Positions 18,382 to 28,339 are shown, numbered from the stretch's first letter. The stretch: DNA of 64,000 nt from Verrucomicrobiaceae bacterium (GCA_027487435.1 JAIYDP010000246.1:96387-160386); one strand, 5' to 3'. Translations and numbers: made by a program. The notes: generated by a model not told the origin, from the letters alone.

Positions 18382-19851
18382 GTGAAATCCCTATTCCGTA
18401 TCTTTGCCATTGTTTTGCTAGTGTCATTCGTCGCTCAAGCTGCGCCGCCGAATATCCTTTTCATCCTCGTTGATGATCAATCTCCCTTCGATTTCAAATG
18501 TCATAATTCGGCTTCTACTCTCGATACTCCAAACATCGACCGCCTTGCATCTTCCGGCATGATCATCGACACAGCCCATCACATGGGTTCGTTCTCTGGA
18601 GCGGTGTGTATCCCCTCTCGCCACATGATCTCAAGCGGTCGCACCGTCTGGCATCTTCCCGTCGGTCCCGGTGCGGAAAACTGCCCACCGCAACTCGAAA
18701 ATTTCACTCTTGGTCCAGTATTCAGCCGCGCTGGTTATGCGACGATGCGCACCTGCAAGCAGGGCAACAGCTACACCGCTGCCGACAAATTATTTGACGT
18801 CGTCCATGATGCCACGAAACGCGGCGGCACCAACGAAACCGGAAGCGCTTGGCATGCCGAACGCGTTCTCGATTATCTCGGCGAGCGAAAATCCAAATCG
18901 GACAAGCGCCCGTTCTTCATCCATCTCGGCTTCTCCCATCCTCACGACGTCCGCGATGGCACGCCGGAGTTGCTTGCCAAATATGGAGCTACGAACCACA
19001 CTGATGCATCCACCCTCCCTCCGACCAATACCGCCCAGCCGCCCCTACCACCTAACTGGCTACCCGCACATCCTTTCAACAATACGGATATGAAGGTGCG
19101 GGACGAAGTCAATGTCTCGGGAGTTTGGCAACGTCGCGACGAGGCCACGATCCGCAACGAGATCGGTCGCGAATACGCCTGTGCAGAATACATCGATCAA
19201 CAAATCGGCAGAGTCCTTGCCAAACTTGAAGAGATGGGCGAACTCGAAAATACCTACATCTTCTACACTGCCGACCACGGCATCGCCATAGGCCGCCACG
19301 GCTTGCAAGGAAAACAAAACCTCTACGAACACACGTGGCGCGTGCCGATGTTCGTCAAAGGTCCCGGCATCAAGCCTGGCACTCGCACGCCCGGCAATAT
19401 CTACTTGGGCGACCTACTCGCGACGTTTTGTGACCTCACCGGCATCGCAGCACCAACAACCAATGAAGGAACCAGTTTCAAGCCCGTTCTTTTTGGCGAA
19501 AAACCATCCATCCGCGATACCATCTACGGCGTTTACAACGGCGGCCAAAAGCCAGGCATGCGCAGTGTCAAAAAGGGTAATTGGAAACTTATCGAATACG
19601 AATCCACCTTTTCCGGTGTTCGCGAAACTCAGTTATTCGACCTCAACACAAACCCCCACGAATTGCTCGACGAACACAAAAACTCCAAAGCTACCAACCT
19701 CGCCAAAGACCCGCAGCACGCGGCCAAGCTTTCAGAAATGCGGCTACTTCTCCTTAGCGAAATGCGCCGCCACAATGATCCTTGGCGCTTTTCTGATCAA
19801 CCGCAGGACGGCCTGAAGGCTCCAAAAAATCAAAGACGAGGGAAGAAATAA
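18382..19851 (+). CDS. Secreted sulfatase (formylglycine type)
   Basis: A 489-residue arylsulfatase-superfamily enzyme with signal peptide (LFRIFAIVLLVSFVAQA). NILFILVDDQ carries the metal-binding Asp pair. CIPSR (Cys76-Arg80) is the site where Cys is converted to formylglycine. FYTADHGIAIGRHG supplies further metal ligands, and WRVPMFVKGPG is a family signature. The start is GTG at 18382; no in-frame ATG precedes it. It is the first of four sulfatases in this plus-strand cluster. The sequence is clearly different from the other three, so it probably acts on another linkage of the same or a related sulfated polysaccharide. A precise substrate cannot be read. Confidence 0.92.
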   Translation: MKSLFRIFAIVLLVSFVAQAAPPNILFILVDDQSPFDFKCHNSASTLDTPNIDRLASSGMIIDTAHHMGSFSGAVCIPSRHMISSGRTVWHLPVGPGAENCPPQLENFTLGPVFSRAGYATMRTCKQGNSYTAADKLFDVVHDATKRGGTNETGSAWHAERVLDYLGERKSKSDKRPFFIHLGFSHPHDVRDGTPELLAKYGATNHTDASTLPPTNTAQPPLPPNWLPAHPFNNTDMKVRDEVNVSGVWQRRDEATIRNEIGREYACAEYIDQQIGRVLAKLEEMGELENTYIFYTADHGIAIGRHGLQGKQNLYEHTWRVPMFVKGPGIKPGTRTPGNIYLGDLLATFCDLTGIAAPTTNEGTSFKPVLFGEKPSIRDTIYGVYNGGQKPGMRSVKKGNWKLIEYESTFSGVRETQLFDLNTNPHELLDEHKNSKATNLAKDPQHAAKLSEMRLLLLSEMRRHNDPWRFSDQPQDGLKAPKNQRRGKK

Positions 19852-19985
19852 ATCAGCTTGTCCGCGTTTCTTCGATCCTCGCCGCAAGCCAATCAAACAA
19901 ACGTCACCGGTAGCGGGACGATCCCTCCTGCAAACAAAGAAGCCCAAAAAATAGCTACCCATTGAACCACTTAGCCTAACAACTC

Positions 19986-21503
19986 ATGAATACCAATCTG
20001 CTTCGATCCGTATTTTCTGCGCTAGCAACATTCGTCGCCCTCTCGCTTACCCCCATCCATGCGGAGTCCCCCAAACCGAACATCATCCTCGTCATGCCTG
20101 ACGACGTAGGCTACGGCGACTACGCATGCCTCGGCAATCCCATCATGCGCACGCCCGCCGTGGATGCCTTCAAAAAGCAAAGCCTGCTCTTCACGCAATT
20201 TCATGTCAGCCCGACATGCTCTCCGACGCGCGCGGCTCTGATGAGCGGACGGCACGAGTTCAAGAACGGCGTGACCCACACGATCCTCGAGCGCGAGCGA
20301 CTGGCGCTCTCGACATTCACCCTGCCGCAGATGCTCAAGACAGTCGGTTACACGTCGGGCATTTTCGGCAAATGGCATCTTGGCGATGAAGCCGCGTATC
20401 GCCCGGAGAGCCGCGGCTTCGACGAGGTGTATATTCACGGCGGCGGCGGCATCGGACAGACCTACCCAGGCAGCTGCGGCGATGCTCCCGGCAACACCAA
20501 CATCAACCCAGCCCTCTGGCACAATGGAACATGGGTGAAGACTAAGGGCTACTGCACCGATCTTTTTTTTCATCAAGCGATTCAATGGATGGATCAAAAA
20601 CGTTCCACAAAGCAACCGTTCTTCGCCTACATCCCGCTCAATGCAGCGCACGGACCACATGTTTTGCCGCAAGAATATTACCAGCATTACATGGGCAAAC
20701 CCGGCGTAAGTGCAGACACCGCGAAGTTCCTCGGGATGGTGGAAAACGTCGATACCAACTTCGGCAAGCTGTTGACCAAGCTCAAGGAATGGAACATCGC
20801 GGACCACACTCTCGTCATTTACCTCGGTTCTGACAATGGAGGAACTGCTGGCCGTGAGATATGCAACGCCGGCATGAATGGCGGCAAGGGCTCCGTCGCA
20901 CAAGGCGGCACGCGTGTGCCCGTCTTTTTTCGCTGGCCCGCAGGCGGTATCAAGGCCAACGAAGAGACTCCCGCGTTGAGTGCTCATCTCGACATCTATC
21001 CGACCCTCGCCGAGATCACTGGCGCCACGCTCTCCGACAACGTGCAAAAACAAATCGAAGGCCGCAGCCTTTTTCCTTTGTTAAAAAATCCCCAAGCGGA
21101 ATGGGCGGATCGCACTCTCGTCCATCACGTCGGACGCTGGGCGAAGGGTGAGGCGGCGAATGCTAAGTTGAAAAATTCTGCCATCCAGAACAGTCGCTTC
21201 ACGCTGGTAAACGACAAGGAACTCTTCGACCTGCAAGCAGACCCTGGCGAGAAAACCAACGTCATCGCCAAGCACCCCGAAGTGGTGGCAATACTCCGCG
21301 CCACCTATGACCAATGGTGGACCGATGTGCAGCCCTTGCTCATCAACGAGAACGTCACCGACATTCCAAAAATCAATCCCTTGAAGGAACTCTATTGGAA
21401 ACAATTCGGCGGCGAGCCCAGCGAAGCCATGCTCAAGCAAATGGATCCCACCAAAGTCATTGGCGGCAAAAATGCACCGAAAAAGAAGAGAAAGAACCAA
21501 TAG
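19986..21503 (+). CDS. Secreted sulfatase (formylglycine type)
   Basis: A 505-residue sulfatase with signal peptide ending at HAES. NIILVMPDDVGYGD holds the metal-binding Asp residues, CSPTR (Cys78) is the formylglycine site, IFGKWHLGD is the conserved Lys/His segment, and LGSDNGG completes the metal site. The C-terminus is lysine-rich (KKKRKNQ). It lies 134 bp after the first sulfatase gene with no gene between. Family knowledge places it with secreted arylsulfatase A-like enzymes that desulfate glycans; the specificity is unknown. No sulfatase-maturing enzyme is encoded in this window. Confidence 0.93.
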   Translation: MNTNLLRSVFSALATFVALSLTPIHAESPKPNIILVMPDDVGYGDYACLGNPIMRTPAVDAFKKQSLLFTQFHVSPTCSPTRAALMSGRHEFKNGVTHTILERERLALSTFTLPQMLKTVGYTSGIFGKWHLGDEAAYRPESRGFDEVYIHGGGGIGQTYPGSCGDAPGNTNINPALWHNGTWVKTKGYCTDLFFHQAIQWMDQKRSTKQPFFAYIPLNAAHGPHVLPQEYYQHYMGKPGVSADTAKFLGMVENVDTNFGKLLTKLKEWNIADHTLVIYLGSDNGGTAGREICNAGMNGGKGSVAQGGTRVPVFFRWPAGGIKANEETPALSAHLDIYPTLAEITGATLSDNVQKQIEGRSLFPLLKNPQAEWADRTLVHHVGRWAKGEAANAKLKNSAIQNSRFTLVNDKELFDLQADPGEKTNVIAKHPEVVAILRATYDQWWTDVQPLLINENVTDIPKINPLKELYWKQFGGEPSEAMLKQMDPTKVIGGKNAPKKKRKNQ

Positions 21504-21952
21504 CTCCCATCTCCCTTACACCCCACGCAAGAGCCGTTTAGGCTCCCACAACCGCCGTTTAAGCTTTCATAGGCTATCTGAAAGCCTGCGAGAATCACAC
21601 TTTAGAATGGTCTTTCCGCACTGAGCACCAACATAGTTCAGGGAAGACTGTTGCTGTATCTCATATCGGATGTAATCTACATTTTGGAAAACTGTAAAAA
21701 TAGTATTGCAGCTAAATATCTCAACTCTGTCCATTTTTGGCAATGTCAGACTCAAAGGTCTCGCAGCCTTTCTCACGTTGTGGCAAGCTCAATGAAACGT
21801 TGCAGACTAACCTAATAGAAAGAAAAAATGAATCCAAGATTGACCGAGCGGCGTCGGCAAAAGTAAGAAAGATAGGATTCTCCGCGTATTGCATGAGAAT
21901 TTTACATGAGGTGAAGTTGTTACCCAAATTTCTACCTTCGCACCGACCCAAC
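21504..21952. other. Intergenic region, 449 bp, between two sulfatase genes
   Basis: No convincing gene is seen. A small stem GCTTTC...GAAAGC (21563-21585) lies 60 bp after the sulfatase stop, but no T-run follows it, so it is at most a weak terminator. The rest is AT-richer and probably holds the promoter of the next sulfatase gene. An open frame runs through its last 216 bases into that gene, but the signal peptide places the real start at 21953. Confidence 0.5.
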
Positions 21953-23263
21953 ATGCACCAAAAACTCATAGCACTCCTCGTCGCTCTTTGCTTCGCTACC
22001 GCGACTGCATTTTCCCAGCAAAAGCCGAATATCGTTTTGATCATGGCTGATGATCTTGGTTATGGCTCGCTGGGTTGCTACGGACATCCTGAAATCAAGA
22101 CGCCTCACATCGATGAACTCGCCGCAACTGGGATACGCTTTACTGATTTTCATAGCAACGGCGCAATGTGTACCCCCACTCGCGCCGCCTTGATGACAGG
22201 GCGTTACCAACAGCGTTGTGCATGGGTGCCAGATTCCGAACTCACTCCCCTCTTTCGCAAGCAACGATCAGAAAACCTAAAGCAGCGCTGGGCATGGGGC
22301 GTTTCTCAGGATGAAATCTTCCTTCCCGAGTTGTTAGGCCAGTCTGGATACCGCAGCACTTTGATCGGGAAATGGCATCTCGGGTATGATCGAAAATTCC
22401 ATCCGATGAACCAAGGCTTCGATGAATTCCGCGGCTTCATCGGCGGCGCGGTGGATTACCACAGCCATGTTTCGGAAGCTGGATCTCGAGAATTGGATTG
22501 GTGGGAGAATGAAAAGATCGAGAACGAACAGGCCTACGCCACCGACTTGCTCACTCGTTACGCCACCCAATTCATCAGCGAGAACAAACAACGCCCCTTC
22601 TTTGCCTATCTCGCCTATGGTGCGCCACACACGCCTTTGCAAGGTCGTGATGCAGGACAGAAAAAACCGGCAGCGAAAGTCTATCAGGAAATGATCGAGA
22701 TTCTCGATGAGTCGGTCGGCGCGGTGATGCAATCGCTGCGAGAACATGGACTAGAAAAGAACACATTGGTGATATTCTGTTCCGATAATGGAGGCGCGCC
22801 AGCGAAAGGTTTCAAAGGGGCAAACGGGGTCTTGCAAGGCAACAAAGGTAGCATGAATGAGGGTGGCCATCGCGTGCCCTGCATTGCGACCTGGCCGGGA
22901 GTGATCCCCGGCGGACGCACCAGTGAGGATGTGGTCATGTCGATGGATTTTCTTCCTACTTTCGTTAGACTAGCGGGCGCGAGCACTCCAGACAATCACA
23001 AGATCGACGGAATCGATCTCATGCCGATTCTGCGAGGCGAAGCCAAAGCTCCAGCAAGAAATCTCCATTGGCTGTTCGGCGGCGCATGGGCCGTGCGCAA
23101 AGGTTCATGGAAATTGATCGGCAAAGGCGATCGTGCCGAAGCGCTCTACGACCTCCATGAGGACCTTTCGGAAAAAAACAACCTCATCAAACAAAATCCG
23201 CAAACGGTGGATGAGTTGCTAGCACTGCACCGAAAATGGATCGCGGAGGTAGGCAGCAAGTGA
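21953..23263 (+). CDS. Secreted sulfatase (formylglycine type)
   Basis: A 436-residue sulfatase. The ATG at 21953 is chosen because it begins a normal signal peptide (MHQKLIALLVALCFATATAF); the frame is open 72 codons further upstream but that stretch looks non-coding. NIVLIMADDLGYGSLGCYG holds the metal-binding Asp pair, CTPTR (Cys73) is the formylglycine site, LIGKWHLGYD is the Lys/His segment, and FCSDNGGAPA completes the metal site. Compact length and the GRYQQRCAWVPDSE segment fit the arylsulfatase A-like group. It is the third sulfatase of the cluster and precedes the FAD oxidoreductase gene. Confidence 0.92.
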   Translation: MHQKLIALLVALCFATATAFSQQKPNIVLIMADDLGYGSLGCYGHPEIKTPHIDELAATGIRFTDFHSNGAMCTPTRAALMTGRYQQRCAWVPDSELTPLFRKQRSENLKQRWAWGVSQDEIFLPELLGQSGYRSTLIGKWHLGYDRKFHPMNQGFDEFRGFIGGAVDYHSHVSEAGSRELDWWENEKIENEQAYATDLLTRYATQFISENKQRPFFAYLAYGAPHTPLQGRDAGQKKPAAKVYQEMIEILDESVGAVMQSLREHGLEKNTLVIFCSDNGGAPAKGFKGANGVLQGNKGSMNEGGHRVPCIATWPGVIPGGRTSEDVVMSMDFLPTFVRLAGASTPDNHKIDGIDLMPILRGEAKAPARNLHWLFGGAWAVRKGSWKLIGKGDRAEALYDLHEDLSEKNNLIKQNPQTVDELLALHRKWIAEVGSK

Positions 23264-23313
23264 TGCTTTCGTTTTCCGAAGAATTTCATGATTTCTTGTG
23301 ATTTCTTTCGCCA

Positions 23314-23330
23314 CAGGTGAAGTCCACCTG
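23314..23330. other. Short stem-loop between sulfatase and FAD-oxidoreductase genes
   Basis: CAGGTG-AAGTC-CACCTG forms a 6-bp stem with a 5-base loop, 50 bp after the sulfatase stop. No T-run follows on the plus strand, so it is not a classic terminator. It might be an operator or processing site; evidence is weak. Confidence 0.25.
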
Positions 23331-23412
23331 CGCAGATCATTTCGTAAAGAGCGAAAGATCCCTTAGCAATGAGCGTATTAGTTGATTCGGTAGGCAACCC
23401 AATCCCATTCAG

Positions 23413-25017
23413 ATGAACATCAGCAGACGATTCTTCTCAGCTCTTCCATTCCTAGCCTCGATCGTCTCAAGTTTCGCCCAGAACACAGCCGATGTCATAG
23501 TCTATGGCTCCACGCCTGGAGGCTTCTGCTCCGCCATTGCTGCCGCCCGCGAGGGGGCTTCGGTCATTTTGTTAGAACCCACAGCACACATCGGCGGTCT
23601 CAGCACAGGAGGTTTAAGTCACTGCGACTCAAACCAAATGCGCCGCGAGACCTTGATGGGACTTTTTGACGAATGGCATCGCCGCGTGGTCAAAGATTAT
23701 ACCGACCGCGGTTTGCCTGCCCCTTATGATGCTGCAAAGAAAGACTCTGCCAAATGGACATTCGAGCCACATGTGGCGACTCGTGTCACCAATGCCATGC
23801 TCAAAGAAGCTGGCGTCGCAGTGCTGACCAATCGATATCTGAAATCGGTCACGAAAGATGGCCCACGCATTACTTCGCTTGTCACCAAGGATGGCGCCTT
23901 CAAGGCCAAAGTGTTCGTGGATGGCTCCTACGAGGGCGACCTGATGGCAGCAGCGGGGGTGGAATGGACAATCGGGCGCGAGGGACGCGCGGAATTCGGG
24001 GAGTCCTACGCAGGGAAGCAATACCCCAAAGCAAAAATAAACATCAGTGGCTTCGATGATGCCGGCAACCTTCTTCCCCTTGTCGCCGCAAGCGATGCCG
24101 GGCCGGATGAAAATGGCGACAAAAACATCATGACATACAGTTTCCGTCTGTGCTTGACGCGCGATCCGAAAAACAAAGTCCCCATGCCAAAACCGGCTAA
24201 ATACGATCCTACGCGCTTTGAAATTGCCCGCCGTATGCTCCAAGCCGGAACCAAGGTAGGCTTCGATCTCTATCCCTTGCCAGGCAGTAAAATTGACGGC
24301 AATAACTCGATTCACGGTCAATTCTCACTAGGTTTGGTTGGCGGTTGCAACACCTGGCATAGCGCCGATGAAGCTGGCCGTGCAAAGATCTGGGAAGAAC
24401 ACAAGCAATACACGCTAGAATTCATCCACTTCCTGAATACCGATGCAGCTGTGCCGAAACAGATTCGCTCCAAGTTCGCAGGACTAGGCCTCTGTAAGGA
24501 CGAGTTCGCATCCACCGATCACTTCCCTCCCGCTCTGTATGTGCGCGAATCGCGGCGAATGAAGGGCATGGCAGTGATTTCTCAAAAAGATATCATCGAC
24601 TCTCCTGAAAAGGAAGATGCCATTGCCATTTCCTCCTTCCCGATTGATTCGCACGATTGCCAACGCATCGCCCAGAAAGGGGGCGGCGTGATCAACGAAG
24701 GCACGATACTTCCGGTGCGAGTTCCGGGAACAGGTTTGGGCTATGCCTACCATGTTCCCTATCGCTCAGTTCTTCCCAAAGCCCATCAATGCAACAATCT
24801 GCTCGTGCCCATTGCACTGTCCAGCACGCATGTGAGCATTTCCTCGTTGCGTATCGAAGGCGCTTGGATGGTCATCGGTCAGGGAGCGGGAGTCGCGGCG
24901 GCCATGGCAGCAAAACAAGGTGTCGCCGTGCAAAATGTGCCCTATCCCCTGTTGCGCGAAAGACTTTTAGCGCAAGGGCAAGTCCTCGTTCTTCCGCCTT
25001 TGCCCCAAAAAAAGTAA
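23413..25017 (+). CDS. Secreted FAD-dependent oxidoreductase
   Basis: A 534-residue protein with signal peptide (ISRRFFSALPFLASIVSSFAQ; the RR pair could be twin-arginine, fitting a folded flavoprotein). The FAD-binding start VIVYGSTPGGFCSAIAAARE (about 28-47), then LLEPTAHIGGLSTGG, is typical of the FAD_oxidored family, whose PVC members are often labelled xanthan-lyase-like. The C-terminal IEGAWMVIGQGAGVAAAMA closes the FAD site. Members of this family recur in polysaccharide-degradation loci with sulfatases, suggesting a redox step on a sugar or its product, but the reaction is not established. It sits 149 bp after one sulfatase gene and 35 bp before another. Confidence 0.87.
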   Translation: MNISRRFFSALPFLASIVSSFAQNTADVIVYGSTPGGFCSAIAAAREGASVILLEPTAHIGGLSTGGLSHCDSNQMRRETLMGLFDEWHRRVVKDYTDRGLPAPYDAAKKDSAKWTFEPHVATRVTNAMLKEAGVAVLTNRYLKSVTKDGPRITSLVTKDGAFKAKVFVDGSYEGDLMAAAGVEWTIGREGRAEFGESYAGKQYPKAKINISGFDDAGNLLPLVAASDAGPDENGDKNIMTYSFRLCLTRDPKNKVPMPKPAKYDPTRFEIARRMLQAGTKVGFDLYPLPGSKIDGNNSIHGQFSLGLVGGCNTWHSADEAGRAKIWEEHKQYTLEFIHFLNTDAAVPKQIRSKFAGLGLCKDEFASTDHFPPALYVRESRRMKGMAVISQKDIIDSPEKEDAIAISSFPIDSHDCQRIAQKGGGVINEGTILPVRVPGTGLGYAYHVPYRSVLPKAHQCNNLLVPIALSSTHVSISSLRIEGAWMVIGQGAGVAAAMAAKQGVAVQNVPYPLLRERLLAQGQVLVLPPLPQKK

Positions 25018-25052
25018 GCCCTGTAAACTGAAGTGGTAACGCATCCAATATC

Positions 25053-26633
25053 ATGAAAATTCTATCACTTTTCCTCAGCTTTCTCGTGATCGTCCCAATC
25101 CACGCAGCGACGAAAAAGCCAAACATCGTCATCATTCTCGCCGACGATTTAGGATATGGTGATGTGCAATGTTACAACCCACAACGCGGGAAAATCCCAA
25201 CGCCAAACATTGATCGGCTTGCCAAGCAAGGCATGCGTTTCACCGATGGACATTCTTCCTCGGGCGTTTGCTCGCCATCGCGTTACACCTTATTGACGGG
25301 GCGATATCATTGGCGGACTAGTTTGCAGAAAGGGATCGTCGGCGTTTTCGGCGAGCCATTGATAGAGCCTGATCGCATGACCATCGGCACGCTCGCCAAG
25401 CAACACGGCTACCGCACGGCAACCATCGGCAAATGGCATCTTGGGTGGGATTGGCCGATTGCGAAGGAGCAGAAGCGTTTTTTTCAAAACCCCAAAGGAG
25501 GCGACCAAGCAACAATCGAAAGCGAACGACGCGGGGCCTGGAACGAGGTCTTTTCCAAGCCCATTCTTGGCGGCCCGACAACGCGGGGATTCGATGAGTA
25601 TTTCGGAACCGATGTGCCGAACTGGCCGCCCTTTTGTTTCATTGAGAACGACCGAACACGTGGAATTCCAAGCGAGTTATTGCCTAAACCGTTGCTCGAA
25701 AACAACCTCGCCAGCCAAATGGGCCCTGCACTAAAGGATTGGCAACTCGAAGGAATTCTGCCAGCCATCACCGACCGCGCATGCTCCTTCATCACTAAGC
25801 GCGCTGCGGCAAAAGAGAACTTCTTGCTTTATCTGCCACTCACGACACCCCATACACCGCTATCGGTTAACGAAGCATGGCGCGGCAAGAGTGGCCTCGA
25901 TAGTGCCGTGGCCGACCTCACCATAGAAACCGATGCCATGGTAGGCCGTGTTCTCGATGCGTTAGAAAAAAGCGGCACAGCAAGCGACACCTTGGTCATT
26001 TTCACCAGCGACAATGGATTTGCGCCATACGTCGGCTTAGAAAAACTGGAAAAGCAAGGTCATTTCCCTAGCGGCCCTCTGCGCGGATACAAGGGTGACG
26101 CATGGGAAGGTGGCCATCGGGTTCCCTTCATGGTTCGCTGGCCCGGCGTGGTCAAACCAAGAAGTGTCTGTGACCAACTAGTGCATCAGGCTGACCTCAT
26201 GCGGACGCTCGCCGACATTCTCGGAACAAAATTGCCAGACAACGCCGGTGAAGACAGTTTCAGTTTCCTCCCACAATTGAAAGGCGAAGATCGCCCGATT
26301 CGCCAACACGCCGTGAGTTGCTCAATGGGCGGAATTCCGGCGTTACGGGAAGGATCATGGAAACTCATCGCCGCAGCTTCCGGGAATGGCGGATGGAACC
26401 AAAGCCCAAACCCGGAACCCGCGACGCGCGTTCTGCTCTTCAACCTTGCGGATGATCTTGGTGAAACCAGAAACCTTGCCGCTGATCTACCTCAGCGGGT
26501 CAGTGAAATGAAAACATCTTTAGAGAAACTCATCGCCGATGGCCGCAGCACGATTGGCGCGGTTCAGCAAAACGACGTTCACGTTCAACGATACCCTAAT
26601 CAACAAAATCGCCCGAAGCTGAAAAAACAATAA
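25053..26633 (+). CDS. Secreted sulfatase (formylglycine type)
   Basis: A 526-residue sulfatase with signal peptide (LSLFLSFLVIVPIHA). NIVIILADDLGYGDVQCY carries the metal-binding Asp pair, CSPSR (Cys73) is the formylglycine site, ATIGKWHLGWD is the Lys/His segment, and FTSDNGFAPYVG supplies further ligands. The insert after IGKWHLGWD (KRFFQNPKGGDQ...) and the FPSGPLRGYKGDAWEGGHR motif are like those of N-acetylgalactosamine-6-sulfatase-type enzymes, but this is only a resemblance. It begins 35 bp after the FAD-oxidoreductase gene and 59 bp precede the next esterase gene, so the three are probably co-transcribed. Confidence 0.92.
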   Translation: MKILSLFLSFLVIVPIHAATKKPNIVIILADDLGYGDVQCYNPQRGKIPTPNIDRLAKQGMRFTDGHSSSGVCSPSRYTLLTGRYHWRTSLQKGIVGVFGEPLIEPDRMTIGTLAKQHGYRTATIGKWHLGWDWPIAKEQKRFFQNPKGGDQATIESERRGAWNEVFSKPILGGPTTRGFDEYFGTDVPNWPPFCFIENDRTRGIPSELLPKPLLENNLASQMGPALKDWQLEGILPAITDRACSFITKRAAAKENFLLYLPLTTPHTPLSVNEAWRGKSGLDSAVADLTIETDAMVGRVLDALEKSGTASDTLVIFTSDNGFAPYVGLEKLEKQGHFPSGPLRGYKGDAWEGGHRVPFMVRWPGVVKPRSVCDQLVHQADLMRTLADILGTKLPDNAGEDSFSFLPQLKGEDRPIRQHAVSCSMGGIPALREGSWKLIAAASGNGGWNQSPNPEPATRVLLFNLADDLGETRNLAADLPQRVSEMKTSLEKLIADGRSTIGAVQQNDVHVQRYPNQQNRPKLKKQ

Positions 26634-26692
26634 AATCTGCATTCTCTCCATCTCCCACATCGCAGGTAACTGCATCAAACATCGTAAACAAC

Positions 26693-28339
26693 ATGAAACA
26701 TCATCCATTCAAACGTATCACCACAGTTGTGATGACAGCATTGCTCTTCAGCACCAACAGTGGTGCCGCAGAAAAAAGCCCAAGCAACAAGAAATTACTG
26801 GTTTATATACTCGCTGGGCAGTCGAACATGCAAGGTCACGCCGAAGTCTCGACCTTGGCCTATTTGCCCAAACCCGCTTATGTCCCTACTAAGGAAGAAT
26901 GGGGCATGCTCACCACAGGGATCGACCGTGAAATTCGCCTCAAAATGGAGCCATCCCTGCGAGAAAATCTCCTCAAGGATCCCGTTCTCGCAAAACTCCC
27001 CAAAAAAGAATTCGGCGAGGTGGTGCAAAATGCCTTACAAAAGGAAACGGATAAGGTGCGAAGTGAGCGCTACGAGGTCTTCAAGCAACGCCAAACCAAT
27101 CCTGCTCGTGTTGCTCGCGACAAGGAACTTGCGAAAATTTTCACTCCCAATCTCACCGATAAGCAAACTCTCGATGCCGTAAATGCGAGCAAAGCACTCA
27201 AAGGCACTTCGCTGGATGTTGCCAATCTTTTGGCGGAAAAAACCATGGTTCCGCAAGGCAAACGAACCTACATTGCAGCCTATGGAGGAGTGAATCGCGG
27301 TCTGGAACCTGGCATGGCCACCGGCCCCCTAAGCACAGGGTATGGTGCGCGTCCCAGCGCTTTTGGCCCGGAATACGCCTTTGGCATCCTGATGGAAAAA
27401 TCGCTCGATCAGCCGATCCTGCTCATCAAGACGGCTTGGGGCGGCAAGTCACTGCACTATGATTTCCGTCCACCTTCGGCAGGCAAGTACCAACCGACGG
27501 CGGCTCAGATGAAGCAACTCGAGGATTGGAAGATCAGAAAAGCCACATGGGACAAATACCTCGCTGACGGAGGATCGGCCCAAGCAATGGCAAAAATGGA
27601 TAAAACCATCAAGTCACTCGAAAATGAAAAGCGCGGATTGCAGACTGCGCTAACGAAATTGCCAAAAGACCAACAAGCTGAAGTGCAGGAAAAAATTGCC
27701 ACAATCAACGCCCAAAGCTCCGAGCTCCGCAAACAGTATGTCCGCCCACCCGGCGATATGCCTAACCATGATGCGGCTGGTTACTATTGGAATGAAATGA
27801 TCGGATTTGTCCGCAAAGTCCTAGCTGACCCCAAAGCGTATCACCCCGAATACGATGCAAAGATCGGTTTCGAAGTCGCTGGCGGCGTATGGTTTCAAGG
27901 GTTTAATGACCAGTTCGACCCCGAATACTACGGCAACTACGCAAAAAACATGGTGCATTTCATCCAAGACATGCGCGCTGAAGTAAAGCAGCCGAAAATG
28001 CCTTTCGTCATAGGCATCTTAGGGACGCCTGCATTCCCTGAAGAAGCGATGACCAATAACGTTGCCAACGGTCAACGAGAAGCGGCGAAAGCTCCAGAAC
28101 TTGCAGGAACCGTTGCTGCCATCGAAAGCTGGCCGCTCACCACCCCAGAAGTTGCGATCTGGCGTATGAAGCGCGAGAGCGTAACTGCCAATGGCGACAA
28201 AGCCGCGGCACAGGTTGCTGAACAACAATGGATTCTTCACGGCAGCAATCTCGGCTACCACTACGATGGCAGCGGTCGTTTCTTCATCCGTCTCGGCGAT
28301 GAGTTGGCCTCCGCCATGCTCAAGCTGATGGGCAAATGA
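26693..28339 (+). CDS. SASA-type carbohydrate esterase with two helical insertions
   Basis: A 548-residue secreted SGNH esterase. LLVYILAGQSNMQGHA holds nucleophile Ser44. FGPEYAFGILMEK, then LLIKTAWGGKSL and the FRPPSAG segment, matches two other SASA proteins in this window (41795-44302 and 56976-62750). GVWFQGFND is the block-III segment (the usual QGE is QGF here). Unusual are two charged helical insertions: about residues 65-165 (EIRLKMEPSLRENLL... onwards) and about 275-345 (ending just before YVRPPGDMPNHD), the latter looking like a coiled coil. They may mediate oligomerisation or partner binding. The gene closes the sulfatase cluster, consistent with removal of acetyl groups from the same glycan. 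Confidence 0.85.
   Translation: MKHHPFKRITTVVMTALLFSTNSGAAEKSPSNKKLLVYILAGQSNMQGHAEVSTLAYLPKPAYVPTKEEWGMLTTGIDREIRLKMEPSLRENLLKDPVLAKLPKKEFGEVVQNALQKETDKVRSERYEVFKQRQTNPARVARDKELAKIFTPNLTDKQTLDAVNASKALKGTSLDVANLLAEKTMVPQGKRTYIAAYGGVNRGLEPGMATGPLSTGYGARPSAFGPEYAFGILMEKSLDQPILLIKTAWGGKSLHYDFRPPSAGKYQPTAAQMKQLEDWKIRKATWDKYLADGGSAQAMAKMDKTIKSLENEKRGLQTALTKLPKDQQAEVQEKIATINAQSSELRKQYVRPPGDMPNHDAAGYYWNEMIGFVRKVLADPKAYHPEYDAKIGFEVAGGVWFQGFNDQFDPEYYGNYAKNMVHFIQDMRAEVKQPKMPFVIGILGTPAFPEEAMTNNVANGQREAAKAPELAGTVAAIESWPLTTPEVAIWRMKRESVTANGDKAAAQVAEQQWILHGSNLGYHYDGSGRFFIRLGDELASAMLKLMGK

Noticed and set aside
20022..21053. 343-codon open frame on the minus strand
   Set aside because: It lies wholly within a sulfatase gene with all catalytic motifs and has no domain of its own.
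21737..21952. N-terminal extension of the third sulfatase
   Set aside because: These 72 codons encode no family sequence, and a normal signal peptide begins at the ATG at 21953.
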